Of a stretch of DNA of 64,000 nucleotides, positions 47,045 through 60,407 are shown piece after piece. The notes beneath the pieces were generated by a model. That model ran no database searches. It was not told the origin of the DNA and saw only the letters and a program-made list of their open reading frames with translations. Origin of the DNA: Paramacrobiotus metropolitanus (lineage: Eukaryota > Tardigrada > Eutardigrada > Parachela > Macrobiotidae); assembly GCF_019649055.1 (NCBI RefSeq), contig NW_026570332.1, positions 310,001 to 374,000 on the forward strand, given 5' to 3'. Positions within the stretch are counted from its first letter, which is position 1. Every line of letters begins with the position of its first letter. Made by a program: the position numbers and the translations under genes.

Positions 47045-50000
47045 TCATGGCTTCACTATTCCTTGATCCACGTGGTTCAATGAACACTGTTGAGGACTTT
47101 TCTCCCCAGTCGTCTCCATCTGGACATGACCCCTGCAGATGATTCAGATGGTACAAATCGTTTCACACACGATTATTATGTTGCTTGCTGGCTCAAAGAA
47201 GTCCCTCACCTTTCAAGTTATATAATTCGCTCCCATAGACAAGAAAAAGATATTCACCTGTGCCCAATAATGGATCCCGCTAACGCTTTTGTGCTGGCGT
47301 TATCTTGCTCGACAGTGTGTTCTGCAGTGTCCTTGCCATAGGCTGTGGTCAGATATTCCAGATCGGTTGACAATGTTTCCAAAGTGACACGATCACCCAT
47401 GCTATAGTTCACTGAATCGCTGCTGGCACTTTGTCGGCGCCTATGACAATACACAAGATGGAATTACTCTGCAGCGCATCAAATGAAAATCAACTAAAGC
47501 ATTTTCAAAACTTAACACAAAAAACACTACAAAATAGTCTACCGGTTCAAATTTCACCGTTAACTTGAAACTTAATTTCGAAAGGCAGTGGTAAAATTTT
47601 TACTTTCCGCTTATGCTGACTTACGCGGAAAGATGCAAGGCTAAGGCAGAAGCGCTATCAAAACTAGGTTTGCCCTCGGTATTGAGCCGAATCCGCCCGA
47701 TACCGCTCTCAGTTCCCACTGGCACTCCCGTCCCACTATCTACATCGGCTATTGAGTGACCGGACGGATCCAACAGTACCAAATTCCTCCGGCTATGAAC
47801 ATCACAGGAATCCATGGAGAACTCTCCAATGGACGCATTGGCATGATCCACCTGCTGGTTATGATTGATTTCCGCGCGGTGTCGAATACGCGCAGACGTT
47901 CCGCTGACACTTTTGGAATCGGTCAAACCGTCCCCGGTGTGGTTGACAAATACCACATCGTTTTCGTCCAACACCATCATCATACGCAGCATCAGATGTT
48001 CATCGGGGCTCTTGCTGCCGTGCAGTTGTTGGGTGATAATGTCCAGCGAGCCAGTATCAGCCAGGCTGGAGTTGCGTAAATGGAGACCACCAGATAGTTC
48101 ATCCTCAGCGTGGTTTGTTACGGCATTCTCCGATGATAGATTGGAGGTCGAATTGGCAATGGAATTTCCGGAGTTCGAGGCAAACCGACACGTCCCACCG
48201 TTCCGGCATAAGGAAAAGGGAACAACTCCGTAAACGTATGCTAGCATCAGAGGCACACCAAACCCTGCAAAACAACGTCGGTGATTCAATTCAGGCTCTG
48301 CAATATGTAATGTGCAGTGCAAGAATTAGGGAAATATATGAAGCCTTCCATGTATGAGACCAATAAATAACACGAAAAAACCAACGTGACAACAAAATAA
48401 CTGCACTGTATTACATAACTATAATTTTAACCATGAACTTGCATTAAACACCGTATTTTCGAACAAACAGAAGTATCTATTATCTGCGTTCTCGCGAAAG
48501 TTAACATTTGGAAGTCATACCAACAACTAATGCAGCCACAGCTGGGGAAAGCAGAACCGCTCCCGTAACTCCACTGGCGATGGCCAAATTACGCTTGTAC
48601 CGCTTGCTCAACGTCATCTTCCGATGAATTTTTCGCCCAACCCAAATGGGAATCCCAATGATCATGGATGGAATGGCTACACCCGCCACCAGTGCTATTC
48701 CCACCGGAGCGCCAATCAATGTTCCCAACTGACATATGAGTTTCTTCTTCCGACTCCATGGCTTCTTGCCCCAGAATGTGCATCCCGTTGGCCTGTAACA
48801 CATAATCGCGTTAATTTCCATTACAAACAAATAAGACGTTTTTGCGCCCATAATTACGAGATAAAAACGATATCCAATTACAAAACAGCCATTTATTTAT
48901 ATAACACCGGCAACTAGTACTGAAACGGTTGAAAATGTTGTTTTCTTCAACCGAAACTGATTCTTGATATTGTTATCGCGTTTTTGGAAATAAAATTATT
49001 AATTTCACTAGTATTACGGAATTGTTCCTAATAATTATCTGTCCCTTACGAGAGAAAGTGCAAATCGGATATCTCCTTCATGCACAACCAGCAGAAGTCT
49101 GCGCCGCAAATGGTGCAGGTCATATGGTTACACGACCCATCGTCCATTTTGGCAATGAGGGCTTTACACCGTGGACACGGTTTAATCTTCCCTAACAATG
49201 ACGAAGGAGCCGCGGAAAACAAGGCATTGGTTGTGCGTCGAAAGGTGACCCCGGCTGCACTGGCCGCCCCCACGGCGGCCATGTTCAGACCGAAACGTTG
49301 CGCACGCGCTTCATCACATGTGGAGACCGGATGCCACACGCCGGCACAATGGTAGCAAAAGGCCGTCCCACATTCCTCGCGCTCACACACTAGTCGAGGG
49401 CACTCGGCACATCCGGCGGCTATCACAGCGTATCTTCAACAGGAAAAATAATTAAATGCACGTCTGGAAATCCGTAACGATGCACAGAAGTAAGTAGTAC
49501 AGCAGTAAAACTTTTACTCTCTGCCATCTAGCCCGTTCTCTTTTACAGTAAGTACTTTTTCAGATTTTTTTTGCAAACCTGCCTTTTTTATGCAGCGGTT
49601 TCTTATACAGCAGTGGAAGTGCAAAACGATAACAGTAGTATTGACCTACCCGCAATCTGGAGCAGGGCACCACCGAGTATCCACTTCGGATGCCAATACG
49701 CGTCGTATCATAAACTGTTCATATTTGCTGAGCAATACAGGATCATCCAGGATTGCCTGGATATCGTTGGGGTGCAGCATGACATCACATTCCGGACAAG
49801 TAACATCGATCTATGCAAACAAAAGAACAATCACTGATTTATGGAGCCTATTACCGATCAGATACCCACATGATTCAATTAAACCAATACTGAAAAAAAG
49901 TCTTCTAAAGGAAATAAGGTCTTTCAATTTGCTTTTGTCTGCAAAATCCGCCAGTACAAGAGGATTAATGTCGCACAATAAATAAAGCAGACTGTAACAC

Positions 50001-52301
50001 GGTTAAAATACGTTCAATGCAGAGAAGCTTTACGCTTTACACAACACTCAATTAGTCCTGAAATCGGCATGTTTGAGTTTAAAAATCATTAATGAAAGCG
50101 GGTATTAAAAAACGCCGTGGTCTCCCTTCGTACTCTCTTCCGGTTTCAAAACGTATCAGTTATCACAACAAACAACCCCAGATTATTATTTACGCACCAC
50201 CCAACAGTGTCCGCCTGCAGCACATTAATACCAGTACCAACAAAAGGTAACGTATGCCATCTCACGACTTACACGACTCTCGGTAATCTGCACGGTCAGA
50301 TACAATCGATAACATTGCAAGCAAGCGCTGTGCTTGCATTTCATATTTTTATCCAAGACCGGAAAGGCCGAGGTAGGGAATAATCCATAGCACACAGAGC
50401 ACTGTTTTTGATGTTGCATCTGTGCATCTTCAACAGTGGCATTAGTAGATGAATGCTGCCGTTCCACTGCTGACGACGACCTTGCGTTATCAGGCAGTCC
50501 AATCAGGCTGGCCGCGGCGAAATTTTCAGGGATCGTCGATGAGAAGACACTGCTGGTCGGTGTTGGCAGAACCTGTGGCAGTCAAAACACAGCACACATT
50601 AATTGACAATTTGACCACATCACGTGCGCGCCTATATATCGTGAGACTGGCCAGAGGGAAATCAGTTGGAATTTTAAATCCATTATTATCGAATCGATAA
50701 TCATTATTCAGTGCGCTTTAACGATACGACACATCGTCATAAGTTGCCGTCTCACAGATATGCAAACACACCTCGCAAGTCAGTAGCATTCCTTCGAAAT
50801 GCATGCTTCACGATACGACGTCAGGGTCGCACTGCAGCGGCTAAGGTTTATCATTTAAATTCATGCAGATTCACAAGTATTAGTACTTCTTATTGTTAAT
50901 AATCACAAAAAAGATATGGGTTAAAGCTCTTCGTACTAATTTTGTAAACCACAGATTCCTGCTTTTTTATACCAACTTCAAACACAGTAATAGCAATCAA
51001 TACAATTATGACCATATACTGGAAAATGATCAATAATCTCATTAAGTTTTCACAATGCGCGCGCAACGGAAGTGACAACTGCACCAGCCATGCTGGAGTT
51101 CTTTCAATGCCATTGGCATAACACCATGTTAGCACTACAATCTGTCAATACAGCCAATATACAACAGCATAATAGAAAACCATTAAGAATTGTAAGACTC
51201 TGCATAGGCATTTGTACTTCTCCCTAACTCAACTAGCTCACGGTTTGGTCTTCTAAAATTTTGTACCTCTGGGGTCTACACAATTCTGGAACTCACAAAA
51301 TCACTACTTCTGTACCAAATTACCAACCCACACATTATTATTCAAAAAATACAACGTAGTTATTTTCTTAATTTTTACAAAAATCCTTTCGGAAGAATTC
51401 AGACGACTCCATCTTTTCCACCATACTAGTACAGCCCCATATCAAATTAACTTCGAAGCTTTAGCTAAAAACGTATTTTTAATTAAAAAAATTGGCGACT
51501 ACGCTGCAAAAAATTCTGAAAGCAAACCGTAACACGGTCATAAGAAAACCTGTTTTCATGAGTAATGTATCTGCCAACATAAAAGATTCACAATACTTCG
51601 TGTCCAGAAAAATGTAAATAGTTTAAAGTAAGATATCAGCCTATCATGTAATTGTATCTCTAGAAAAACCATCTGGGACTAAGCAAAAACATCTTAAAGG
51701 CAACGCACACGACTCGAGTGTCGAGTCTCCACGTTTATCTTCTGTGGTTTCCATAAGATGTGAGATCTCACTGACACAATCTTTAGTTTACCTGGAGAGC
51801 GTTGGGAGAAGATCTCGAAGAAGCAGTTGAAGATTTCCTATCTCGTCCCTTCCGCGTTTCCTTCTCCGTGGATGAGGCAGTGTTGGTCTTCTTAGCCTTC
51901 GTCGAACTACTGCCATCCCCATCATTCACGGGAAATAACGTTCGCGAGATGAAATTTCGCAGTGATAGACGATCGCGATTCCGCCGTTCCTTGGTACTGG
52001 ATGATTGTAAACTCGGATTGGATTTACGGATATTGTTCTCCGACTGTGACGGTAGAATTCTGCTGATGCTGCCCGATTCATGTTTGGCGCTGCCGCGTGA
52101 CAGGGCCAGATTTTCGTTATTAGTGGATAATCCGCGCTGCCCAATGGAACCATTGGAGATGCTCCCATTGTACATTGATGTATTATCCGTACTTAAAATT
52201 GAATTCCCCTGCAGGAACGTGTGGCTGGAATCGGTGAGGGATTTCTTACTACAGCTGCTGGCACTGGCGCTGCTCGAGGGACGCGTTTGACGTTTATTCA
52301 T
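47045..52301 (-). CDS. RNF19: RNF19-type RING-between-RING E3 ubiquitin ligase
   Basis: Membrane-anchored RBR ligase. Exons 52301-51792, 50572-50273, 49810-49650, 49433-49050, 48792-48521, 48264-47625, 47440-47258 and probably 47132-47045; phases agree throughout. A Ser/Asn-rich N-terminus of about 220 residues precedes RING1 (CSVCYGLFP...[14 protein letters not shown]...TCPEC). The IBR follows ([39 protein letters not shown]), then RING2 ([32 protein letters not shown]), whose Cys in CNHMTC is the position of the catalytic ubiquitin-accepting cysteine. [20 protein letters not shown] and two hydrophobic helices ([20 protein letters not shown]; about [20 protein letters not shown]) with [18 protein letters not shown] are diagnostic of RNF19A/B (dorfin), which resides at the endoplasmic reticulum or Golgi. 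About 300 low-complexity residues end the protein. About 845 residues against 838 in RNF19A. The last exon is the least certain. Confidence 0.9.
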
Positions 52302-54710
52302 GGTCAGATCAAGCGAGAGCAGAAACCAAAGATCCAACCGCCGAGATCAAACACCATTCATATTACGTTAAAAAATGTAAGAATGGTGAGAGAAAGACAA
52401 TTAGGGATAAGTAACAGCAAACACGAGTACCGAAATTAATCTAGCCGTCCAAACACTCATCCAATAAGCGAATGCATCAGAACGCGCGACTTATGACAAA
52501 TGTTCGATCACATTTCTGATACTGTCGATTACGAAGAAGCGATTAAATATTCACTGGCATATCCACGTCGATTGAAGTTAACAAAGTTCCCATCAGACAA
52601 ACGCAATTATTCACTCAAGACAATATTCCCGTTAAATTTCCATTTTGAAGTTATCAAAAACAAAGAATACTCAAATAAGGATACTCCAGGCTAAATTACT
52701 TATTATGAGGGAAGATTGAAGAACTTCGCAAATCATGATCTTCGATTTCCCTACGCTGATTGCACAACACGAGGTCGGAAAGAAGTTGCAGATGGCGCTG
52801 CTGTCACACAAACGGGAAACCGGAAATTCCGGGTTAGAGCAAAGCCGAATGTTATCTCGTGGTCAACACTGTACTGGATTCTAATTTTTTTGTTTTAACT
52901 TCTGGAGCTAACAAAACAAAACAAACAAGCTAACAAATTTGAGTATAACTGCAACTGCTTCCTTTCTTTGGCCTGACACACTGCACCTTAAGAGATCTAA
53001 ACTTACGACTGAGAGCTGCTAAGAGCTTTCAAACATGTCGAACTAACGCGATGAAAGCTATGTACTGTACATTGTTTTTTTTATCCTTTACGGAAACAGG
53101 ATCGCGGACTCGTGATATCTGTAGATAACTGTATGGAGAAACACATACGACATGCGGTACGAGCACAACACATCACAATACGCTTTCCAACAAATTTGCT
53201 GTCAGAGAATAATAATGTTTGTTACTGTTACAGTACTTATCTATTTAATATCCATATCTATATAAGCACCCTAAATTAGCTATAGTTGATCTTACACTTG
53301 GCTTCTTTGAGTTTGCAACAAAAATATCAAAATCTCCAGCTTAGTTTTGATAAGATATCTTTTCATATTAGTGTATTACAATCTGTCAACAAAAACAGCT
53401 GATTTACACACTGACTCGCTGAGTAATCGTTTTGCTGCTGTATCTACTCGTACATATGTATTTTATTTTACACTTAATTATACGGCTTATACCCGATTAA
53501 ACAATAGTAGTGAACAACGGCAGGGTCATTCGCCAGAGTCGCCAGACCTCCTACTCGTACAGTGTAGTTTAGGACTATGTACAGTGGTTGTGGTGTTTTT
53601 CAAAGCCCAAAGGTAATCGCAACTTATATTCCAAAAATCTTGTCAGGCTTCCGAATCTTCATTCGGAACTCCTAGGTAGACGATTCAGGTGCAATATGAT
53701 GCGTACTTATTTACTTATTTGCGTATGTCGATTCGATTCTGTCGATTCGACAGAGATGGGTCGAAATTGCTCATGATATCAGTTGATTTGTGATTAATGC
53801 TGGAGTTACTGAATTACGTATTTATGGAATTAATTGACAATTTTTGTCACTTGGTGTAAGCCTTAATAAAATCTAAGCTGCAAACATTTCCCTTAGGTAA
53901 TATACAATTTTGCTATATTTAAAGAGTCAAATGTAGATACATGTGGGTAAATAATATTTTAAATAATCGTTTAAGGCTCGCACTTTATTGGGAGCTGCAG
54001 CTTAAAATGTTAATTTATGCTAAAAAGGTCCTAGGAGAAATGCGGAATATGCAGATCAAGAAGCGGTAATCTTTAAGCTTTCCGGAAAAATACGAATTTA
54101 TGTGCAGTTCTATTTCCTGTGTGCAATAAATGAGGCCGAAGCGCTTGCTTTATAAATAATTAGCGTGCCTTCAGTTTTGGGCAGGTATTGTACACTAACC
54201 CTTGCTTAAAGATGCTGTATGGTCAAATTTCCTCAGTTTACCGCCATGTCCGTATTAAGCGCCTACCCTCGCAATATCTGCTATGTACAGAGTACAGACC
54301 ATCTTTACAAACTTCACCTTTTCGAAAATAGTAAATCTGAAATACATAAGTGCCCCTTTGAGACCTGTGTGAAGCCTGGTCGTTTGTTTAGAAAAACAAA
54401 GAGACGGTATATCTCTACAGTGAAACCTTAAGCTTTATATCGCAAACCTCTAATATTCAATTGCACGCTCGCAATGGTTTGACTTCGTTAGCGAAACCGA
54501 TTTGAATCGGAACATCACATCATTAAAGCGTTCAATACGTATTCATTTCCATATAAGCATAGAAACCAACAATATCTGCTCCCCAGATCCAACAATTCCG
54601 GTGAATGCCCGGCCGGTGCAGCAGAGGCTTCGCAATAATTATCATTACTATTAGTGAAAGCTGATTTTTCAAAACGGTTTCTAGTAATGACACAAACAAT
54701 CCGCGGTTGA
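52302..54710. other. Spacer between RNF19 and SCHIP1
   Basis: No gene recognised. The right side probably carries the SCHIP1 3' untranslated region and the left side the RNF19 promoter. Confidence 0.4.
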
Positions 54711-57700
54711 TTACTGTAAAAGACTTCTAATCCGTTGGCGGAAATTTTGTAAACTCCCGTTAAGCGAGGTTGGAGTGGTCACAGCTGGTTCTGGTGAGTG
54801 GTGTTGATTAATCTCATCGGTATTATCATTGTGTGATGCGGATTGTGCCTTGAGGCGGGAAAAAAACGCCGACGACGGATTTGGGGAGGACTGCCGGCAA
54901 TCGCCTTGTGCGGAGTCCTTACAGCGGGACGACACCATCCATAGTTCCTGTAATCTCCTAAAAAACACCGAAATCCATTCCATAAAAACGTCAAAAGTCA
55001 TTAACAATTCATGCGCGACGGAATCAATCGAGCAAACAAACGTGCCTTGACAAATCGTCGATATCGACCAACTTGGAATCTTGCTCCATGTGCAATTCAT
55101 CGCGCTCTTCCAGATACCGTACAAGTTCCTCGTTCAAGGCTAAAACAATTACGTGAAACGTTAACGAAATGGCAAATACTGATGAAGGACACAATCACTC
55201 GTAAATAATTTAACTAAAGTGCACCGCCATTACTCTAAAGTAAAATTAACAGAACTGCATAAGATGTATACATTGGCATACTTTTGGGCGCATCTAATCC
55301 ATCTCACCATCAGTTACGATAGAAGTACACGACACCATTGAGTGCTAATGAAGCAAAAAATTTTGTTTAAGCTTACCAATAGAGTTGTATACGCGTAAAG
55401 AAATACGGATCTGCATTGTACTGTACTGTACACGAAACTAACTACACACACGAACTATACACTGTAGTGACTGTACTACTTTACACGAAATACAGTTTTG
55501 GAGCTATTGAATCACTTTGATCTTTCTTTGACATTAAATATACAGATTTTTGTAAGTCTTACTTTCGATTTGACAGTGGAGATCGTTAAGGATCACTTGC
55601 AGGTAGGCAATATTCAAATCGCTAAGGAATTGCCGGTCCAGTCTAGTCTTTCCATGAGGAAACTGCACCTACAGTAACTTAAATTTTATTGTACGAGTAT
55701 TTCACGACGATGCATTATTTAGTTGTTACTGCATTATTTAGTTGTACACCCAAAGTATCCATAATGTAATTTTATGTGCATAAACTTAGAGAATAAACAA
55801 TAAACAAAGTACTGCTCCTAGTACCCACTTTTACAAACAGTATCGGCATTTAGCTGACATGCAGACGCGGGATTTTTATCAAATTTTTATGCTCTAAAAC
55901 ACGCAGTTTTTATCGTGTCACAGCACGTGCAGCTGCACAAGGGCGTGGTGCTAAAATATGTTGATGAGGCTTATTGCGGAAGGTCATCTGGGACTATGGG
56001 GAGCATCATTAATATTACACATTCTGTTTCGCTATAATTATTTCATGTGAAAGAAAATTCAGGGATGCCTGTCGGTGCATGATTTAGAAGTCTTTAGCAG
56101 TACGCGGAGCAGGCACAAGCATCACACTAGCCTTTTTTCTTAACGTGGTGCACAAGACAATCTATTAAATGTTTTAACGTAATTAGTTTCCTAGTATATA
56201 TGACAGATAATTAAAGTAGAATATTCAAGTCACAGGACGTCTGCCATGCATAACAACTGTGTGCGGATGCGCAGTGCTTTCTAATAGCCGAGCGTTCTTT
56301 GTATTACAGAGTTTTATTGTACCCTTCCGTGAGCTATTAAAGCACTTTACAGACATTTTATCGTATTTGTAAATTCATTGTGTAAAGGCAATAAAGCGCA
56401 CGATAATGCCACTGGTGATGGCCAGGAAGCGGGAAGTACGGGTGCATTGTACGACTGTCATTCACAGTCCTTCGAAATTCTGGGAGAATCGATCGATCCT
56501 GTCGCCTGTTTAAATTTCCCTCCAAAACGGTATGCTAAACACGTCCATGCATAACAAACTTCCGGTTTCATAGCAAATACAACGAAATGTAATTTTCACA
56601 CCTTTCTTCTGTGCCAGATATTTTTTTCTGTGTATTTGCTTGAATTATGGCTTGTATTCTTTCTGCTTTATGATTCACTTTGAATTTCAGAATTCTGCAG
56701 CTGAATTTTCAGTTACAAGCGCAACCCAGTGAGTAACTGTTTGCATGCTCACCTTTGTCGTTATGGGAAATCTTTTGCGCCGCTTCCGTTGGCGCTGCAT
56801 TTGCAGCCGGATATTTTGATGCATATGCTGGATTTTATTGCGCATCTGCTGCTTCCACTGAAATTCCAGGTCCTCAAACCGCATTGACAGTAATTTATCC
56901 AGTTTCTGTTTTTCTGTGTCCATTTCGAACATGGACTGCGATTTGGGCATCACAGACGTCGTCGCCACCGGTCGGCCGGACGGCTCAGCGGGTGGCGACC
57001 AGAAATCCTGCCTAAACATTGTTGGCCCCTCTGACATATTACTATGATTGGCATTATTCGGCATCACCACCGGATTTCCCGATTCGGAAGACGACCGGCC
57101 CGAAGACGATGAATTGATGCGCTGTACAGACCCGGGAAGCTCGTTGAGGAAGCATATCTGTAGATCCTTTTGGTTCTGGATTCTGGTCTTGAGATTTGGT
57201 CGGCTCTGTAAGGGGCGCACCACCAGCTGCGGGGGCGTGTGCCGTGCATGGTGCGCCGCGTGGCCGTTGTCAGCCGTGCTGGCCGCACCATCAAGGTCAG
57301 CGTCGCGCGGGGCGGTGCCGGTATTGCTGCTGAGTTTCTGTATGGTTATTTTTGTGGAGAATTCATGATTGAGGTAGAATTCTTTATCGTCATCCCCGTC
57401 GTCCACCGATGTCGACGATGAGCCATCGGTCAAGGGGACTTCCACTAATTCCTCGTTGTCCGATTCGGAAGACGAAGTTTCGTCCAAAAAACCGCTCTTG
57501 CTTTTCCGCATATTGCCGTTGGGAGTCTTTTTCGCGTCATCTTCGGCCAACTGTCGTCTTATTTCCTCACGCAAATTCAGACAATTCTGCAAAACGAAAT
57601 GAAAATCAATAAATTACAAATAAAACAGCAATTTGCTGTTTCATTGTAAAACATAAGATCCCGAACAAACCTCAGAGAAACATTTAAGCGCTCGCAGGTT

Positions 57701-58744
57701 GATAATTAAATTTGTTGCATGTACTGCCACTGTACGGTCACTTTTTACCAACACAACAAAAAAAGGAATAAAAAATGCGCTCAGAATTGTTTTATCTCAT
57801 GTTTGCCTGCACAGTATACGAAAAAATAGTACTTAATTAATGGTTACTTAATTACAAGGATAGTAGATAAAGAACGATTCCATTACCTAAACAAGAGTGC
57901 CCGGATAATTAGCATTTGGCGACGATAAGTATGCATAATTTATTATGCATATTTATCGCGATGTGCACTGATGTGTGTGTAACTGTGTATTATGCATCCA
58001 TTATATATTTATATATATGCTGATTATAGATTTAAACTGTAATTAATTATTTCTTATTCCGTATTTTCACCGGGCATTTGCATCGTAAACATTAGGAAGA
58101 CGGCATGAAAGTTTAATTTATTATGCCCCTGAATCCATAACATTATATTCGCCCATAATCAATTAGAAAAGAATTTTCACTGTACAATCTATGTATCTCA
58201 AGTTAACATTAAGCCCTGAATTATCATAATTCTCCGTATCCTTCTTAACCGGGAATATGTACGTACTAAAGGCGATTATTGGTGTAACGGCCTTGTTTTC
58301 CGTTCGGTTCTCTTGGTGCACCATCTGTGTATAATCCCAACGAAATTAAACAGGAAATCGATCGATTTTCAAATTCCCATCTCTCAAAGCGATGTGTAAG
58401 CAGATTTCACAGCTTTAATTGGTTACTTATAATAGTGAAAGCCTGTGTGCGTTTTGTCTGAAGGAGTGTGTTTTTCCTACTACGCGTACAACTTCAGCTG
58501 CCGGTTCACCACTTCACACCAGGGAAATCAATACGCGAAGGTTATAATCAAACTGATTATGCAGTAATCTTACCAGCAATCGCGAACCGTCGCTTTTCTT
58601 CTTTTTCGATAGAATCAGCTCCTGCTCCAACTGTTCCCAGTTCACCATATCCAAATCGGAAGCGTCATCAATATTATCCTCGCAAATTGTACGATTTCCA
58701 TTGTTGACACAGGTTTTCGCCTGCATAGTTACACACGGTTCCAT
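54711..58744 (-). CDS. SCHIP1: Schwannomin-interacting protein 1 (SCHIP1) homologue
   Basis: Cytoplasmic coiled-coil adaptor, known in vertebrates to bind merlin/schwannomin and to act at the axon cortex. Exons 58744-58574, 57586-56753, 55668-55563, about 55155-55070 and about 54953-54711. The first ends ...[20 protein letters not shown] at a GTAAGA donor; an upstream in-frame ATG at 58765 is also possible. The second exon encodes 278 residues with a Ser/Asp/Glu-rich part, [20 protein letters not shown] (the SCHIP1 signature) and the helix [20 protein letters not shown]. The third encodes [18 protein letters not shown], and the fourth [20 protein letters not shown] followed by [12 protein letters not shown], the conserved leucine-zipper coiled coil that ends vertebrate SCHIP1. 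Here an extra exon adds about 80 residues ([12 protein letters not shown]...RIRSLLQ) after the usual C-terminus. Confidence 0.85.
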
Positions 58745-59840
58745 GTCGGCCGATTGGCAAAACATAAACAAAACAAAAGCAGAATCTACTGCAGTTTTCA
58801 GTTAGCACTTTGTAAGCTGGTATCAGCAGAATTCCAAGCTGACTGATTGATCTTAGATTTAAATCATTTAATCGCCAGCGCAGCGCACGGAACTGGCATC
58901 CATTGCTCCTTGCATAATGATATTCCAAGTATGAATTATTACGCGTTAGGTTAGGCGGCCAATCCGACAAACATAACCCCAATAATGTTGCAAAATGTGA
59001 TGAGTCCCAGTGCAAGACAAGTTGCACGGAACCTATTACAGCATTGCCGCATCTCTAGCGATGATGTTGAGTAGTGTTTGGAAAGGCAAATCTCTTGTAC
59101 AAACAGAAGTCGTGATCGTCCGCTGCAGCAGCCAGCGCCGAGCAAATGTGTGTCTTTCTATTTTCATACATAACCCTAAAACATAGCAGCCGCGATGGAA
59201 ACAAGTTAGCAGCGGCGGTGTTCCTCCCTGTGCAAGTGTGTACATTTTAGCCGGTCGTCGTCTCTCGCTCTCTCGCATCCTTCCCTGGCTGTTTGGCTGG
59301 TGTCCTGCTCTCATTTCCCTAACTTCGCCAGATTGGTTCTGCCACGGGCTACTATTCCACTAGGCGAATGTCTGTACTTGTTTGTATAGGGAGGGTGAAT
59401 TGAAATCCGGTGGTGCGTACGAATTTGCCCTGCTCGTATACGTACAATCATTGGCGCCACACTATGTGCCACCGGAAATGATATAGTTGTCCCTGTGAAG
59501 TTTGGCAAAAAAGTAAATACTTGAATGTATAGGTGCAGACCGATTCGTACACTTAATGTTTTCAAAGCATTTTAAAAAAGAGTTAGTTATTCAAGAGCAA
59601 CCACCTATGTGGCACCACAAAAATCGAAACATAAAATATTGTTATATGCCATAATATTGTAAACTGCCGATGTACAGAAACTTTGAGCACATCGAGATAC
59701 ATGCATAGCAGACATGAACATGGCATACCACATTGCCATGATATGAGTATAAAAATTTTAGGTATGCGAAATGCCTTTTGCACTATAAGCGGTTGTGCTA
59801 TCTGTGACCTTTTGCGTAATAAGTGTCAAATAACTTCAGA

Positions 59841-59843
<3 letters not shown>

Positions 59844-59882
<39 letters not shown>
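59844..59882. repeat. (TA)n dinucleotide microsatellite
   Basis: Uninterrupted TATATA run of about 39 bases, expected to be length-polymorphic. Confidence 0.9.
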
Positions 59883-59885
<3 letters not shown>

Positions 59886-59902
59886 CTCAAGTCTTTTCCC
59901 GT

Positions 59903-60218
59903 TTATTTAAAATCCGTTGAAGGATACATATCTTCACAAAAACATCTGGTTAGATATCCGCGTGCCACATTTACAGGATTAATGTTTAATTTTAAAAGGT
60001 TGCGAAAAAATCGCTTATAAAATGCAGGACTTTTGAATGTTATATATGTCTCGGTGCAAGTACCATTTAATTGCTGACTCGTTTGCGCACCGCAAGGGAC
60101 CGAATTAGTACATGTTAAATTAGCTGTTATTGCAGGCCGGCAAGTGTTCTTTCGCAGCATCCTAGTGCAGCTTTCAATATCTTCCAGCTTCTCAACTTGA
60201 ATGTACAATGTATTCATC
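59903..60218 (-). CDS. Doubtful cysteine-rich open frame
   Basis: From the ATG at 60218 the frame has about 104 residues with eight cysteines, several clustered (ANLTCTNSVPCGAQTSQQLN, then GTCTET, later RCFCED), and an N-glycosylation-like NLT and NGT. There is no clear signal peptide, no recognised family and no supporting splice pattern. It lies 190 bases upstream of and divergent from the receptor gene. It could be an exon of an unrecognised secreted protein or chance; the cysteine density is the only argument. Confidence 0.2.
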
Positions 60219-60407
60219 AAAGCGAAAAGCGTGACCAAGCTATCTGCTTTAGAACAGTAAATTAAGACTGCGCGTGCATCATGATCATACGGATGTGTTC
60301 TACAGTTTATATTTATATTGCCTAATCATCAGGAATAGTGTGAAGGCATGTTTATAAGTCGTCGTCGATTTTGCTCAAAACAGCAACTTAACTAATTATT
60401 CGGAAAC

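Larger units (their letters stand above)
58766..60407. other. Spacer between SCHIP1 and the natriuretic-type receptor
   Basis: The two genes diverge here, so both promoters should lie in this interval. A (TA)n run sits at 59844-59882. Open frames on the minus strand at 58951-59314 lack family resemblance. One cysteine-rich frame is listed separately. Confidence 0.4.

Noticed and set aside
47756-48233. Plus-strand frames of 107-122 codons opposite RNF19 exon 6
   Set aside because: Antisense shadows of a confirmed RNF19 exon.
50896-51135. Hydrophobic minus-strand frame in an RNF19 intron
   Set aside because: No splice borders that keep the RNF19 frame, and the flanking exons already join in phase without it.
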